Assembly (NCBI RefSeq): GCF_012489685.1
Contig: NC_080042.1
Location: forward strand, 11,980,150 to 12,044,149
Source of the DNA: Lotus japonicus
Taxonomy: Eukaryota; Streptophyta; Magnoliopsida; Fabales; Fabaceae
DNA: 64,000 nucleotides
Direction of reading: 5' to 3'
The notes under the pieces were generated by a model, which saw only the letters and a program-made list of their open reading frames with translations, was not told the DNA's origin and did no database searches. Below are positions 22,159 through 33,280 of the stretch, piece after piece. A program made the position numbers and the translations under genes. Numbering within the stretch: the first letter of the stretch is position 1; each line of letters opens with the position of its first letter.

Positions 22159-23095
22159 TGAAGGTATGAAAAACGGTAGAAAGGGGGGGTTTGAATAACG
22201 TTTTCAGAATAAAACTTCCACCTTAAATATTTTAACAAATCTTTCGAGAACAAAGTGCTTAAGATAAGAGATAGAAAATCACACAAGGATTTTATCTTGG
22301 TTCACTTGATGAATCACTCAAGCTAATCCAGTCCACCCGTTAAGGTGATTTCTTCCTTCTTAGAATGAAGGCAATCCACTAATCAGGTAAATGTTACAAC
22401 TGCACTTGAAACCTACAAGTGACTAACAATACACTGACTTAGCTCACACTAAGATTCACTCTCTTAGTCTTCTCTAGGATCCGATCAACCTTGATCTCCT
22501 AAAGGTAACTAAACAACTGTTTAAGAAAGAATGTTTACAAAGACTTTGCTTCTGAAAAGCTAATAGTAAACACAATGAATTCAGATGAAAGAATGCTTAG
22601 AAGGTTTGAATATAGCTTGCGCGTGTGAGATTCTTCCAACCGCATCTTTCAATCTTCAGCCTCTATTTATACTCCAAGGATTAGGGTTTGAACGCTGCAT
22701 GGGAATGCTACCGTTGGAGGGCAGTTCTGGAAATTCCAGCTTCTGTTGTGGCTGAGAATGTTAGGTAGGTCGTCAGGATAGTACATTTGCTTTTGTACTT
22801 TGGAAAGTGACTTGACCTTTAACCTAGTAGACTTCTGATCAGGGGAATGCTTCATGTTGGAACTTGTGAAGCTTGTTGATCAGAGTCAGAGGGAAGCAGA
22901 GATCCTCTGACCGTTGTACCTTCTGATTCTGAACTCAGAGGGAAGTACTTGGTCTTCAGAGCCATCTTGCTTCTGGACTTCAGAGTTTCCACTTTTCAGC
23001 TTCTGGATCATCAGAGTCTTCTACACCATCAGAACATCTGAACCTTCAGAGTGTCTGGGTTGTCAAAACGTCTGGATCTTCAGAACTTCAAGTGA
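22159..23095 (-). repeat. E4 5' LTR, U3-truncated (~940 bp)
   Basis: Ends TACCTTCA on the minus strand at the primer-binding site. A TATA-like TATAAATAGAGG occurs on the minus strand at about 22661-22674. Similarity to the other SIRE LTRs stops near 23095 within U3, before the expected TGTAAGATCAAG terminus. The junction position is approximate. Confidence 0.7.
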
Positions 23096-24840
23096 ATTCA
23101 CAGTTGAATAATAAACTTAAAACAACATACAACCCAAAGGGTGGAGGCTCCATTTGAGACATAGAGTGTCCTTCAAATGAAGCTTGAGACATCAAATATG
23201 AAATTAGAACAGTATAATCAACTTATTTACGAATAAACTCATTATTTTTTAATCAAATCTAATAGTTGAAACCGAAAGCATGTAGAGGAGAGGGTACCTT
23301 GTGAACTCGAGAGAGATCCTTACGAAAGAGAAAGAAAGAAAGCAGTGGGATACACTTAAAACATAAACTTTGTTGGAGACCAGAATCTGCATAGGAAGTG
23401 AGAGCAATAAAGAGAGAATTCAAGATTACAATGTGAAAAGGTCATACAACAAATATTTTATCACAATACTTAAAAAGGGTATTTAGCGGATTCAAGTAAA
23501 CAAACTTTGAGTAAACCAAGTAAAACCATTCACTGTGACTAAACCATTCTTCAGATTTCAGAACTCAACTGTTTATGCATATATATCTTATTTACTTTCC
23601 CCACTAATATATGTTGGAACTACAATACTCATATTACTTCAGTATTGGACTATTGGTGCATTTAAAAATGAAATACTAAAATCAAAGATTGTTCAATCAT
23701 TCATATTTTACCCAATCTCTCACACGGTGAACATAGATAAACTACACTTGCAAAATATCAAATCCAGGAATCGGATACTTCTCATACAAAGAATGTGTAA
23801 CCTGACATATTGGGCTAGTCTTCCACTCAAAATTTTATATATGTCATTACTCTTTAAATTAATATAAGCACCATAACATTTTTACATTCACAAACATAAA
23901 GATGAATTGAATCATGATGAGGAAAAGAAACAAATAAACAGTTAGCAGTAAGAGAAATACCTTAACAATTTAATATATGCATGGGTACATACTTAAATTC
24001 ATGAACATCAAAATGAATGGAAGCAGTAAGGGAAAAAGAAACGAATAAACAGCTACCAGCAAGAGAAAGGCCTAAACAATGTCACTACCATGTACAATCA
24101 TCAAAATGAATGATCTAAAAAGGTCATACAACCCCAATGGTCTGATACTGTTGTATTTGATTTGTTTGTTTAGTTGTCATTTGGGAGTTTGATGATGAGT
24201 TGCTTCATGCGGCTGACCTGTTGGCACAGAAACTTCAAATGGAAAGAAGCATAAAACTTTCAAAACTCGATCGAACATAAAAACCAAATCAGACTTTACT
24301 CAAGTACACATATATACCTTCAAGTACACAGATATCAGATACTTAGGATATCAATCAGTATCATCAACAGTCTCCATTTGTAGTGTATCCGTTCGTCCAC
24401 TCTGTTTGTGATTGGAAAGAATTTTTTTTCTTTTTCTCTGTTATGGAAAATGCTCGAATGATGATAATGAACTTATTTTTTCACGGTTCCAAACTTAAGT
24501 ATTGCCCAGATCTTATTCTTCCCTTGATAGCTGTTTCATTTTTTTACTTCCACCGCATATCTGCTTTCTTTTTCTAATAGATCCATTTGATCCTTTACCT
24601 AATATAATACATGAATATCAATTGTAAATCACCTACTGGGTGCCTTTCTTATTTTCTTCTATAATTGTAATTGATCAAATTCCAATCTCCTAAATTTTAA
24701 TGTATAAACCCGTGAATGGCTTACTTTTTTAGTGAATTAGAAAACACTTACCAACTAAAATAATCTGTTTTATACACAAATTAAGACATGTTAATATATC
24801 AAATATTTTTAAAATAAAAAACACAAACCAACAAAAAATT
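23096..24840. other. Non-coding, AT-rich; no gene seen
   Basis: No coding region, RNA gene or element terminus is supported. An imperfect direct duplication is visible at about 23925-23960 and 24022-24072 (GAAACRAATAAACAG followed by AGCARKAAGAGAAA). Short open frames here are AT-rich chance frames. Confidence 0.5.
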
Positions 24841-25173
24841 ATCAAGAACTACGTGGCTTTGAATTCTCCATCGGACTTTGGAGATACGTAGGAGCGGGCA
24901 TCAACAACCGTCAAGCCAAATTTGTAAATAAAAACCTTTTTTTCTTAATAAAATATAAACTATTCTTTAATCAAAATCATTTCTTGGGGTGGAATAAATG
25001 AAAAGCTATCTTCTTTCATACAATTAATTAGGGTAACCATTTATAAATGGACGCGTAGGGTGCTAGTACCTTCCCTACGCGTAATTGACTCCCGGACCCG
25101 TTTTTGGTTTCGAAGACTATATTCATATGGGTTTTCTAATGTTTTCCCTCTTAAAAAACATTGGTGGCGACTC
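24841..25173 (+). repeat. Ogre/Tat-type Ty3/gypsy LTR end with primer-binding site
   Basis: Phrases characteristic of Ogre/Tat LTRs are present: AACTACGTGGCTTTGAATTC, GGAGATACGTAGGAGC, and a terminal region ending AAAAAACA at 25160. Directly after it TTGGTGGCGACTC (25161-25173) matches the arginine-tRNA primer-binding site used by this lineage. No internal gag or pol follows, so this is an LTR-edge fragment. The left limit is approximate. Confidence 0.65.
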
Positions 25174-25239
25174 TTCTGAATTATAATGTTTGTAGCGTCG
25201 TCCCGCCGCAATCCTGGTTGCGACAGTATGTGCTTGTAG

Positions 25240-25683
25240 GTGTTTGCTTCCCGAGAAGAAGTATTGGAATTGGCTCGTATTCTTGGGATTCAACATGGCT
25301 TTGTTGTCGTTATCACGAGGTCTGATAATGGTGGTGTTAGCAGGAAGACTTTTATGATATTAGGATGTGAGAGGGCCAGCAGATATGTTCCATACAAGGA
25401 GGTCTTAAAGCGTCAGAGCACCGCCACTAAGAAGTGTAATTGTCCTTTCCGGCTTCGAGCATCCGCAACCAAGGAAGGGTGGAGGATTATAGTGATTAAT
25501 AATGGATACAACAATCATGAAAGATCAGAGACCTTGATTTGCCATCCATATGTCGGTCGCCTTTCTAGTGAAGAAAATGTCATGCTTGGAAAAATGGTTG
25601 ACAACAAGGTTAAGCCAGAGAATATGCTACTTGCATTGAAGAATGTCAATCCTGGTAATCTCACCACCATCAGACACGTTTAA
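25240..25683 (+). pseudogene. FAR1/MULE-type DNA-binding domain fragment
   Basis: An open frame of 147 codons without a proper ATG (first codon GTG, directly after the Ogre-like end). It contains the FAR1-type WRKY-GCM1 zinc-finger pattern: FVVVITRSDNGGVSRKTFMI, then GCERAS, YKEVLKR, KKCNCPFRLRA, EGWRIIVIN, YNNHE. This domain is found at the N-terminus of plant FAR1/FHY3-related factors and of Mutator-like transposases. The transposase part is missing; the frame ends at TTIRHV, where complete relatives continue. Most likely a 5'- and 3'-truncated MULE gene relic rather than a host FAR1 gene. Confidence 0.75.
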
Positions 25684-25852
25684 AATTATGTGTTGTATTA
25701 TGCTAGTTTAAACAACAATAGTGACTTCTAATGTATTGTAATATGATATATTAAACTATTGGATTATGTGTTGGATTATCTGTTTCTGTTTTTACCTTTG
25801 CTTATGTTTCTAGTGAATTTGCTTATGTTTCTGTTTCGGTTTCTGATATTTT

Positions 25853-25995
25853 CGCACTTTAAAGTGCGTAGCGGACGCACTTCAAAGTGCGTGAACTACG
25901 CACTCCCAAATGCACTTGAAGGTGCGTTGTTAACACACTTGAAGGTGCGCAGTTAACGTCCTTGAAGGTGCGTAGTTCATGCACATTGAAGTGCG
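25853..25995. repeat. Palindromic minisatellite, ~23-bp unit, six copies
   Basis: Six degenerate units, each built around CGCACTTNAAGTGCG followed by a 7-8-base linker such as TGAACTA or AGTTAAC. The first core CGCACTTTAAAGTGCG (25853-25868) is a perfect 16-bp palindrome; later cores read as GCACTTGAAGGTGC or CACATTGAAGTGCG. It lies in the AT-rich tail after the FAR1 fragment. Confidence 0.75.
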
Positions 25996-26883
25996 AAGTA
26001 TTTTTTACCAAGGATGTTTTTGGATTTTACGTTACTAACGGAGGTGGAATTAGATGGGGGTGGTGGACAATAACAACTACCTTAATCTTTAGGTCATATT
26101 ATTTGATTCCACTTGTAATTACATCCTTAAAATTTAAACTTTTTATTTAAATCATTTAGTTTTAAAAACTTTTAATGAACTCCTGCCACACAAATATCAT
26201 TGAATTTTCAATTAAGTTTGGACACATTAGAAAGAAGTTGATTATTCATTTCAAGTATTCATATCTAGTGTCTTACTGTCAAGACAAGGGCTCAATCGAG
26301 CTCTTGATCTAAGTCGAGGACGGTATCTACGGAATCCAACTATGGGAACCAATTCCGACGATGTAAGTGAGTCCTTTAGATTCGACGACTTTAGCATCGT
26401 CATCATTCATCTTTTATGTTCATGAAGGGCCTCAAAATCAATCCAGGAGAAGAAAACGTGGATGAGGGCTTCGATCCTGGGACCTAATCCTCCCAACCCA
26501 TATGAATTTGATATATGATGCAATTTTAAAGTTTAATAAGTGAAAAAATAATTAGTGAAATTTGGTAGAATTTCAAAGGATTTTGTAGCATAAGAGATTA
26601 GAGTTCATTCAGTGTAAAGAGATGGAAAATTGGGATTTATAATTTTTTAATTCAAATTTAATATTTTAGCTAGTGATTTTTTATGTGAACAACATCTGCA
26701 ATGACTATATTTATTTAATTTGTGAAGATTTTTCTTAGAAAATTAGAATGTAAGAGTTTTAAGTAGATTGATATGATGGAGAGATTTGATTCCCAACAAT
26801 TAAATAGTAAGGGACTATAGGAGGGAAAGTGCATTTAAACCTAAAATTTACTAACTGAATAATTGACATGTCCATATCATAGT
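25996..26883. other. Non-coding; nothing recognised
   Basis: AT-rich sequence with no supported gene. It ends with the left 8-bp target duplication (ATCATAGT, 26876-26883) of the adjacent element. Confidence 0.5.
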
Positions 26884-27584
26884 TAGAGCTGTCAATATGG
26901 GTTCAAACTCGCGGGCCAGCTCGACGGGTTGGCTAAATGAGCCGGGTTGGGTTGGTTAAATTCCAGCTCGAAAAGAACTTGGGTTAGTGCAACCCGGCTC
27001 GTTTAACCCACGGGTTAGACGGGCCAACCCGTGGGTCAAGCGAGCCAACCCGTCGGGTTAGAGTTATTTTTTATTAAAAAAATTATTTTATTTGTCTTTA
27101 ATTCTAGGTTAGTTTTATGGATTATTTTTAGATAGAAAAATGGAAATTTTCATTTCTTTAAATTTGAGTCGATTTTTTGTGTTTTATTTATTTTATTCTA
27201 TTATTTATCTCATTTTAAATGTGACAGTAAAATAATTGTGTTCTTAAATCCTGTAAACTAAATTCTTTTTCTATATTTCAAATGTGAGATAAAAATAATT
27301 GTGTTGATAAACCTCTTTTTTATGAGTTGATACCAATATCTATAAGTATTTTTTTAAAATTTTATAACATTTTATAACATTTTCTAATCCAATTTCTCTA
27401 TTTTTTATATTTATTTCACTCAACCCGCGAGGCAGCCCGCCAACCCGCGAGCTCGTAGCGAGCCGGGTTAAGTTCATATTTTCCTGGCTCGTTAAGACAC
27501 CGAGTTGACACAACCCAACCCGTTTTCAACCCAACCCATACGGGCTGACCCATATGGGCCGGGCTGCCCGTATTGACAGCTCTA
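26884..27584. mobile_element. Non-autonomous hAT-type element (701 bp)
   Basis: Terminal inverted repeats TAGAGCTGTCAATAYGGG are seen at both ends (left TAGAGCTGTCAATATGGG; right ends CCCGTATTGACAGCTCTA). Perfect 8-bp target duplications ATCATAGT flank it at 26876-26883 and 27585-27592, the length made by hAT transposases. Sub-terminal regions are rich in AACCCG/CGGGTT, and the middle is AT-rich without coding capacity. Confidence 0.9.
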
Positions 27585-27592
27585 ATCATAGT

Positions 27593-27779
27593 CTTTGTTT
27601 CATATTTAATATTACGAATACATAATATATATTCAATAATTCATATCAAAACATTAAACACTCAATACTTCATTTCATATTATATACAGATTAGTATACA
27701 ATATTCTTAACACTCATACAAATATTTCATTTAACACTCTTTCCGATGACTCTTATCAACAATATTACCAGAACAGTAC
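27593..27779. other. 3' flank of GH81 gene 1
   Basis: AT-rich region downstream of the gene (minus strand), presumably containing its 3' UTR. No strong polyadenylation motif is singled out. Confidence 0.4.
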
Positions 27780-30056
27780 TTAATGGCAATAATGGCCAAA
27801 CCAACATTGTCTTTCATGACCAAATCCTTGATCCTCATCATCACCTCTGCTGTGAATCCACCATAACATATTAGTCATTGAGTTGCCATCATCAAAAACC
27901 TTCAAGCTTCTTACTTTCTGTAATGCACTTTCTTTATCATAAGTCCCTTCCATGGCATAGATAAACCCTTTCCAACCTTCTCCAACACCTTTCCTATTCA
28001 AATTTGGCAATGTCCACTCCACAAGCTGCTTCATATAACCAACATCTGAGAACAAGGCCTCAGTAATTGGTGACAATGGCAGAACATGAATCCCAAGCCT
28101 GCACTCTCTCCACTGAGCAGGTGCAAACCACAATCCACTGTCTCTCTTGTTAGCCCATAATACACTAACTACCTTGTTCTCTTTGGTAAAATCTTCATCA
28201 TACAATTTATCTCCCTCATTCACATGCCACCACATTTGAGCTGCATGAATCTCCAATGCTGCAAGTGTTGATCCAGTGGCAATAAGTTGCGTGTCACCAT
28301 ATGCAAGACCCATCAATGCTGCTGAATAATATGCATTCACGGCTTCACTTGTGCTCTCTTGATTTCTTCCATCTGCAAACTCAGTTAACCCTCCAGCCCA
28401 AGAGTGAAATTTATAGAGGTCAAAACACCTTAGACTAGTGTAATTAGAGTTTGATCTTCTTTTCAATGTCATAAAATCTGCCATGAGTGAATAGGCTTGA
28501 GGCTTAAACTTTCTTCCCCAAATTGGGTCAATCTTTGCAAGCACTGCAATTCCATAGACAAAGTACCCCAAATGATAATGATGATCATTGTAAATACCAA
28601 ACCCAAAATCTGCACCCGAGTCTTTAGACCCTTGTTGGGTAACAATTCCACCCCATTTGTCATCATAGAGAAAACCATTTCCATTGAGAGTTCCATTCAA
28701 CCATAGCTCAATGGTCTCCTTCAAGAACTTCCTAATTGCTGGTATCACATCAAGAAAGGACACCTCCTCAGCTATCAATGCCAACCTTGCTGCCCTTGCT
28801 ATCATCTTCCCATAAAAATAACATGATGTTGTTGTTATTCCTAAGGGGTCCAGAGCCTTCACATCATCAGAAAGTGCTGTTAAAATTTGTTCATGGAATT
28901 CCTCATTGACGCCCCTGATGGAATGCCAAGTAACAGAAACTGGATTGGTTTTCAACATCCATGAGTCTCCAACAACACCAACAAGCTCTCCATCAATGCT
29001 TCTGTACTTCAAATCATGCAGGACAGTTACATCACAATCATTAGAAGACAAAAGTTGAAGATGGAGTGGGTGAGCAAGTATTAACAAGTCTCCCCACCCT
29101 TTCTTTTCCCATTTATACTCCACACAGAATGGCTTTGTAAACTCTGCTTCCCCAAAGACAGGGTAGCAACAACTGAACCTGTTGAGGATTACCTCATACT
29201 TGGGATCAGAATCAGGCAACACCACTATCCTGATTATGCCAGAAAACCCATCAGAGGTAGTAATCTCAGAAAGGCTATGAGTCCAGCTACTTGGGGAGGA
29301 TGTGTATATGAGCCATGTCTGGTTATTGTTGAGCTGCAAGGTGTGTTTAGTGAGGGAGTCATTGGATGAGAATGATATAATGGCATGAATGGTGGTGATG
29401 GAAAGTGGTGTGGGAGTTTTCACAGATGCTGTCACAAAAGGGCTTCCTCTGACAAGGAAGAACCTCAGGTTAGAAGAGGGAATGTCCAAAGTGACACTGA
29501 GATCATTGAAGGAAGAGATTACATGTTTCCCGTGTGAATCTGAGTTGGTATTCTGAGAGGAAGAAATGGTGATGTCAGGGCTAAAGAGCTGGGTTATGAA
29601 GGAAGAATTGGAGGTGCATGAAGGGTAGCAAAGGGAGAGGGAGGAGTTTGACGATTTGATGAGGTAAGGGTGAATGTATTCAGGTTGGTCTCCATTGTTT
29701 AGGACATAGTTTTGTAGGACATAGTTTTGGAAGAAAGAGTTTGTAGGCAGGGGAGATGAGAGTAGGTTTGGGGAGAAGAAGTTGGAAGGGTCAGGGAGAA
29801 CTGTTGAGTGGGCTTGAGGGAAGAGAAAAGGAGTTTTTGGTTGTTTGGGAGGAGGAGGAGGTGGAGGGGGAGGAGGAGATTTTGGTGGCGGTGGTGGCGG
29901 TGAAGGAGGTGGTGGTGGTGGTGGAGGAGGAGGAGGAGGTGGTGGTGGTGGTGGTGGAGGAGGAGGAGGAGGAGGAGGTGGAGGTGGAGGTAGAGAAGGG
30001 GGTCTTGGTCTTTGTCTTGGTGGACTTTTAAATTTTCTTGCAAGTTTCTTCAGCAT
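27780..30056 (-). CDS. GH81 endo-1,3-beta-glucanase / beta-glucan-elicitor-binding protein, copy 1 (758 aa)
   Basis: Intronless frame, ATG at 30056. The protein from about residue 75 (PFLFPQAHSTVLPDPSNFFS, PTNSFFQNYV, PEYIHPYLIKSSNSSLS) follows glycoside hydrolase family 81 throughout. Conserved catalytic-region motifs are present: YNDHHYH at residues 489-495 (Asp491) and NQESTSE with Glu567 and Glu571. Family knowledge: GH81 enzymes cleave internal 1,3-beta-glucan linkages by inversion; the soybean member is the oomycete-glucan elicitor-binding protein and also has hydrolase activity. The N-terminus (MLKKLARKFKS) is basic with no signal peptide. It is followed by an extreme proline run over about residues 20-71, much longer than in copy 2. 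Same strand as copy 2, 4.6 kb downstream. Probably functional: no stops or missing motifs. Confidence 0.93.
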   Translation of the reverse strand: MLKKLARKFKSPPRQRPRPPSLPPPPPPPPPPPPPPPPPPPPPPPPPPPPPSPPPPPPKSPPPPPPPPPPKQPKTPFLFPQAHSTVLPDPSNFFSPNLLSSPLPTNSFFQNYVLQNYVLNNGDQPEYIHPYLIKSSNSSLSLCYPSCTSNSSFITQLFSPDITISSSQNTNSDSHGKHVISSFNDLSVTLDIPSSNLRFFLVRGSPFVTASVKTPTPLSITTIHAIISFSSNDSLTKHTLQLNNNQTWLIYTSSPSSWTHSLSEITTSDGFSGIIRIVVLPDSDPKYEVILNRFSCCYPVFGEAEFTKPFCVEYKWEKKGWGDLLILAHPLHLQLLSSNDCDVTVLHDLKYRSIDGELVGVVGDSWMLKTNPVSVTWHSIRGVNEEFHEQILTALSDDVKALDPLGITTTSCYFYGKMIARAARLALIAEEVSFLDVIPAIRKFLKETIELWLNGTLNGNGFLYDDKWGGIVTQQGSKDSGADFGFGIYNDHHYHLGYFVYGIAVLAKIDPIWGRKFKPQAYSLMADFMTLKRRSNSNYTSLRCFDLYKFHSWAGGLTEFADGRNQESTSEAVNAYYSAALMGLAYGDTQLIATGSTLAALEIHAAQMWWHVNEGDKLYDEDFTKENKVVSVLWANKRDSGLWFAPAQWRECRLGIHVLPLSPITEALFSDVGYMKQLVEWTLPNLNRKGVGEGWKGFIYAMEGTYDKESALQKVRSLKVFDDGNSMTNMLWWIHSRGDDEDQGFGHERQCWFGHYCH

Positions 30057-30141
30057 GGTGAGGTTGGATTTTGGAACTTGGTTTGGATTTGGAAGTGGTG
30101 GATGTTAAGTTAGTTGGAGAGAAATAGAAAGGTTGGTTACT

Positions 30142-30150
30142 TATTTTATA
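30142..30150 (-). promoter_or_regulatory. Candidate TATA box of GH81 copy 1
   Basis: Minus strand TATAAAATA, 86 bases upstream of the ATG, in an AT-rich context (TTAATATAAAATAAG). Position and match are good for a plant core promoter; untested. Confidence 0.45.
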
Positions 30151-33082
30151 TTAAAGAGAAAAATGAAGTAGAAAATAAAAGAAAGGAATTTAGAATTGTA
30201 TGAAGAAAGGAATTGATTGTTGAAAATGAAAGGATGCTAATAATATACAATTGTTATACAACAAAAACAGAATAAAAAATTGACATGAAAAAGAAATTAT
30301 GCTATTCCTTGGGAACTGGGAAGGAATCGAGGAAAGAAATTCAAGGTTTCTGTACTTGAATGTCCAAGGAAGAGATAGCATGATGAGGTCGTTTAGCATT
30401 TTATTAGGTACCTTGTTTCGAAGAAAGATCTTTCATTAACTTGTTCAAAAGAATTCTTTTCCCATTTGGAATAAAAAAAAAATTATTATAAATTAGAATA
30501 CTTTACATTATACATTACAATACAATGAAGTTATTCATGCATACAGCTATTATGCTTTCCTAACGAAAAGGTTAATCTAAAAGTACATTACTTTTTCACA
30601 TGAGCATAATGCAGAAGAAAACCATCACTACCCATGAGCACAAAGTTTCTGTATTACTTTCCGCATGAAATTGCATCTGTCTAGTTAATGGAAACAAAAT
30701 CTAATAAAATCATGCCACAGTGCGAAATTCGTTTCTGCAAATTTGACACATAATGAAATTGCACAAGCACTATTCTAAAAAAAGAAAATCAAAGCTTAGG
30801 TTAAAAGAGTGAGATACGTGTAGAAAGCTGGTACACACGGCGCGGTACTTATAAATAGACACATGTGATGGAAGTTGGAACATTCGTTTTCTTGTTTGTT
30901 ATCTAGAAAAAGAGTGTAAAAATTATGTAAAATATATGCAGATAATATTATTGCTTTGTTTCTTTGGAGTGTTTATATTGGGTAACCATTCCAAATTCAA
31001 ATGCACATAGATAGTGAAAAGCATAAACAGTTCATGACATGGCAGTATGGCACTACAACATTTTCAGTCTTTAGCAACCTCAAAAGTGTCAGCATAGCTA
31101 CAGAAACTGTTGTATCAAACAGACCATACCTGGATCATTCCCTCTCCATTAGAGAACTTCCACTGGCTTTGGTAAAATTAAAGTGATGCATTGTTGTCCT
31201 GTGTATGTGTAGACCACTGCAGTGATACTCCTGGATGGTTGATTTGTAGCTTGTAGATGAACTCCAATATAACAAATCTGCATTTAGCAGTCATTCAACT
31301 CAACATCTATTTTGCAGGTGGGGTAAAATTTACTATCTCATAAGTCATAAATCAGCACAGAACACGTTTTTTCTTTTCTTTTTTTCTACAGTTAGAGGGT
31401 TTGTAAGTTTCAGCACTCCTAAGTTCAAATAGTGAAATAAAAGCAGGGAAAAACCAATCCCTACAAAACCCAGAACAGACAGGGCCTGTACCCAGATTTC
31501 AAAACCACACAATGATATATAACTTAATTATTATTGGTATGCTTAAACTTATAATCCCTCCTCAATTCTCCTCAACTTTATGGAATATTAGAGAATGCCT
31601 ATGCATATGGATCTGGATGGGTATCTGAGATTCCAAGCAAAGTCATTTGCATTGATAAGACTGGGATGAAATTACCTACCAATGATCTTTTTCCTTTGAG
31701 CTCAGGATGGTGAAAAGCTGGATGATGATGGGATAAAACACAATCTATCAAATCCCCATCGGAGCTCTTCAACAAAAGAACAAAAAACCATGTAAATGAA
31801 TACAAAAATGCATGGACTGTTATCTTCTGTAACAGCTTCTAAAGCAAGCAGATGAAAATGCCTAAATGGTCTTGATGGCGGGATTGTTGATCTTTTTAAA
31901 GAGAGCACTGAGCCCCCTTAATTATGCAACTCCAAACCTGGTCTAAAAGTTTGGCAAGCATTGAAGTGAGAATGAGAGAGTATGAAATCTGAGGCAAGGG
32001 TGGGGGGGGGGGGGGGGGGTGTCAAAACTGGACTAATTGAAGTAACAAGCAAGAATACAACAAGGGCAGGTTCCATAGGTAGTAGAGTATTTAGGGAAGT
32101 AGAAGCAGCCAATTTCAGGGAATGATTCTGTGAAGTTTGTTTTTGGACAACATGATTTGGTTGTATACATGGGTGTTGTCTTTGTGGGGAGCTGCAAAAA
32201 ATGGCTTTGGTTTAATATTATGCTCCCACACCATGAAACACTCTAGTGCCAGCACACAAAATAGGCCCTGACCCCAAATAGATGGGGGGTTGAATTCTCC
32301 AAGTTTACTTTTACTTCTCACAAGGTTTGGGTTAACAGTGAATAATTACTCAATCAGCACATCTGTGTAAACATGGAATGTTCTTTTCTCCCGTTAAAAT
32401 TTGATCAGCAGTCAAATCTATAATACTGGTTTTCCTTTTTTTGCTAAATTTTATTTTGAAAGACCAAGGCCAAAAGATTGTAGGATTAGTATCAGTTTCA
32501 AAGAAAGGACACAAGGAGAACAACCAATGTCATATGCATAGGACCAAAACGGGCTTTGCATTCTATGACACACTCGGAGGTGTAAGCTTTATTTGGTCAG
32601 CATCATCCTCAACAGTATGCATGAACAAGATTAAGTAACAGAGGCTATATGGAAAGCTTGCAGGACATCATAAAAGAATTCATATAGAAAAGAATGGTGA
32701 TAATAGTGCAACTAAGACAATTTGATTCAATGGAAATGAACTTTTGATCCCATCTGCTGCTCTAGAAAACAACAAGGGCCTTCCACACATTATATTTAGT
32801 TTATGGTTGTTCTAAGTAGATATCCCTCTCACAGTCTCACATGTCATTTTTATTTAAAAGGGGTGGAAAAAGTACAGTGTGGTCATGTGATAACAGAACA
32901 AAACACATGCATGGAAAAAATGTTTCCCATAATAGATAAAAATATTTGAACCATAAAGGCAGCACTCAAGATATAATTCATCAAAATTAAGACATAGATA
33001 AAAAATAAAACACTTAAACACAATAAGTTCTCTTGCTTAATGCTTGTCATGACTATGCAATATAAAAACAAGCCTTGTCTTG
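30151..33082. other. Intergenic region between the GH81 genes, left part
   Basis: AT-rich non-coding DNA with no supported gene. It contains an uninterrupted run of 18 G at 32002-32019. Short frames here lack any recognisable domain. Confidence 0.55.
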
Positions 33083-33090
33083 GTCACAAT

Positions 33091-33272
33091 CAGGGTTGTT
33101 AATGGCGGATAGCGTAGTGTAGCGGCAAGCCCAAAAAACGCTATTTCGAGCGCTATTGCGGCGCTATAGCGGAAAATAGCGCAAATAGCAGTGAATAGTG
33201 GAGTAGAGGTGAACCCCCAGGCCGCTACGCTATAGGCTATTGCGCCGCTATAGCGCACTATTAACAAGCCTG
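33091..33272. mobile_element. hAT-type MITE (182 bp)
   Basis: Starts CAGGGTTGTTAAT and ends ATTAACAAGCCTG, imperfect 13-bp terminal inverted repeats. It is flanked by identical 8-bp duplications GTCACAAT (33083-33090 and 33273-33280). The interior is rich in AGCGCTAT/ATAGCG motifs and folds on itself (GCGCTATAGCGG near 33160). A typical legume hAT MITE with no coding capacity. Confidence 0.9.
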
Positions 33273-33280
33273 GTCACAAT

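Larger units (their letters stand above)
21075..23095 (-). mobile_element. E4: older SIRE-type element, 5' LTR and gag part, interrupted by E3
   Basis: Minus strand order: 5'-truncated LTR, canonical primer-binding site, gag. The gag is cut after residue 337 by the E3 LTR terminus at 21074/21075. The rest of E4 (pol, ORF3, 3' LTR) is not found on the far side of E3, where the 3' LTR of E3 is itself truncated, so a deletion removed both. Confidence 0.85.

Noticed and set aside
23535..23867. 110-codon AT-rich plus-strand frame with hydrophobic residues
   Set aside because: Phe/Ile/Leu-rich composition is what AT-rich non-coding DNA gives; no ATG context or domain support.
29756..30108. Gly/Val/Glu-rich open frames on the plus strand
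   Set aside because: They are the antisense of the polyproline tract of GH81 copy 1; simple-repeat composition keeps all frames open.
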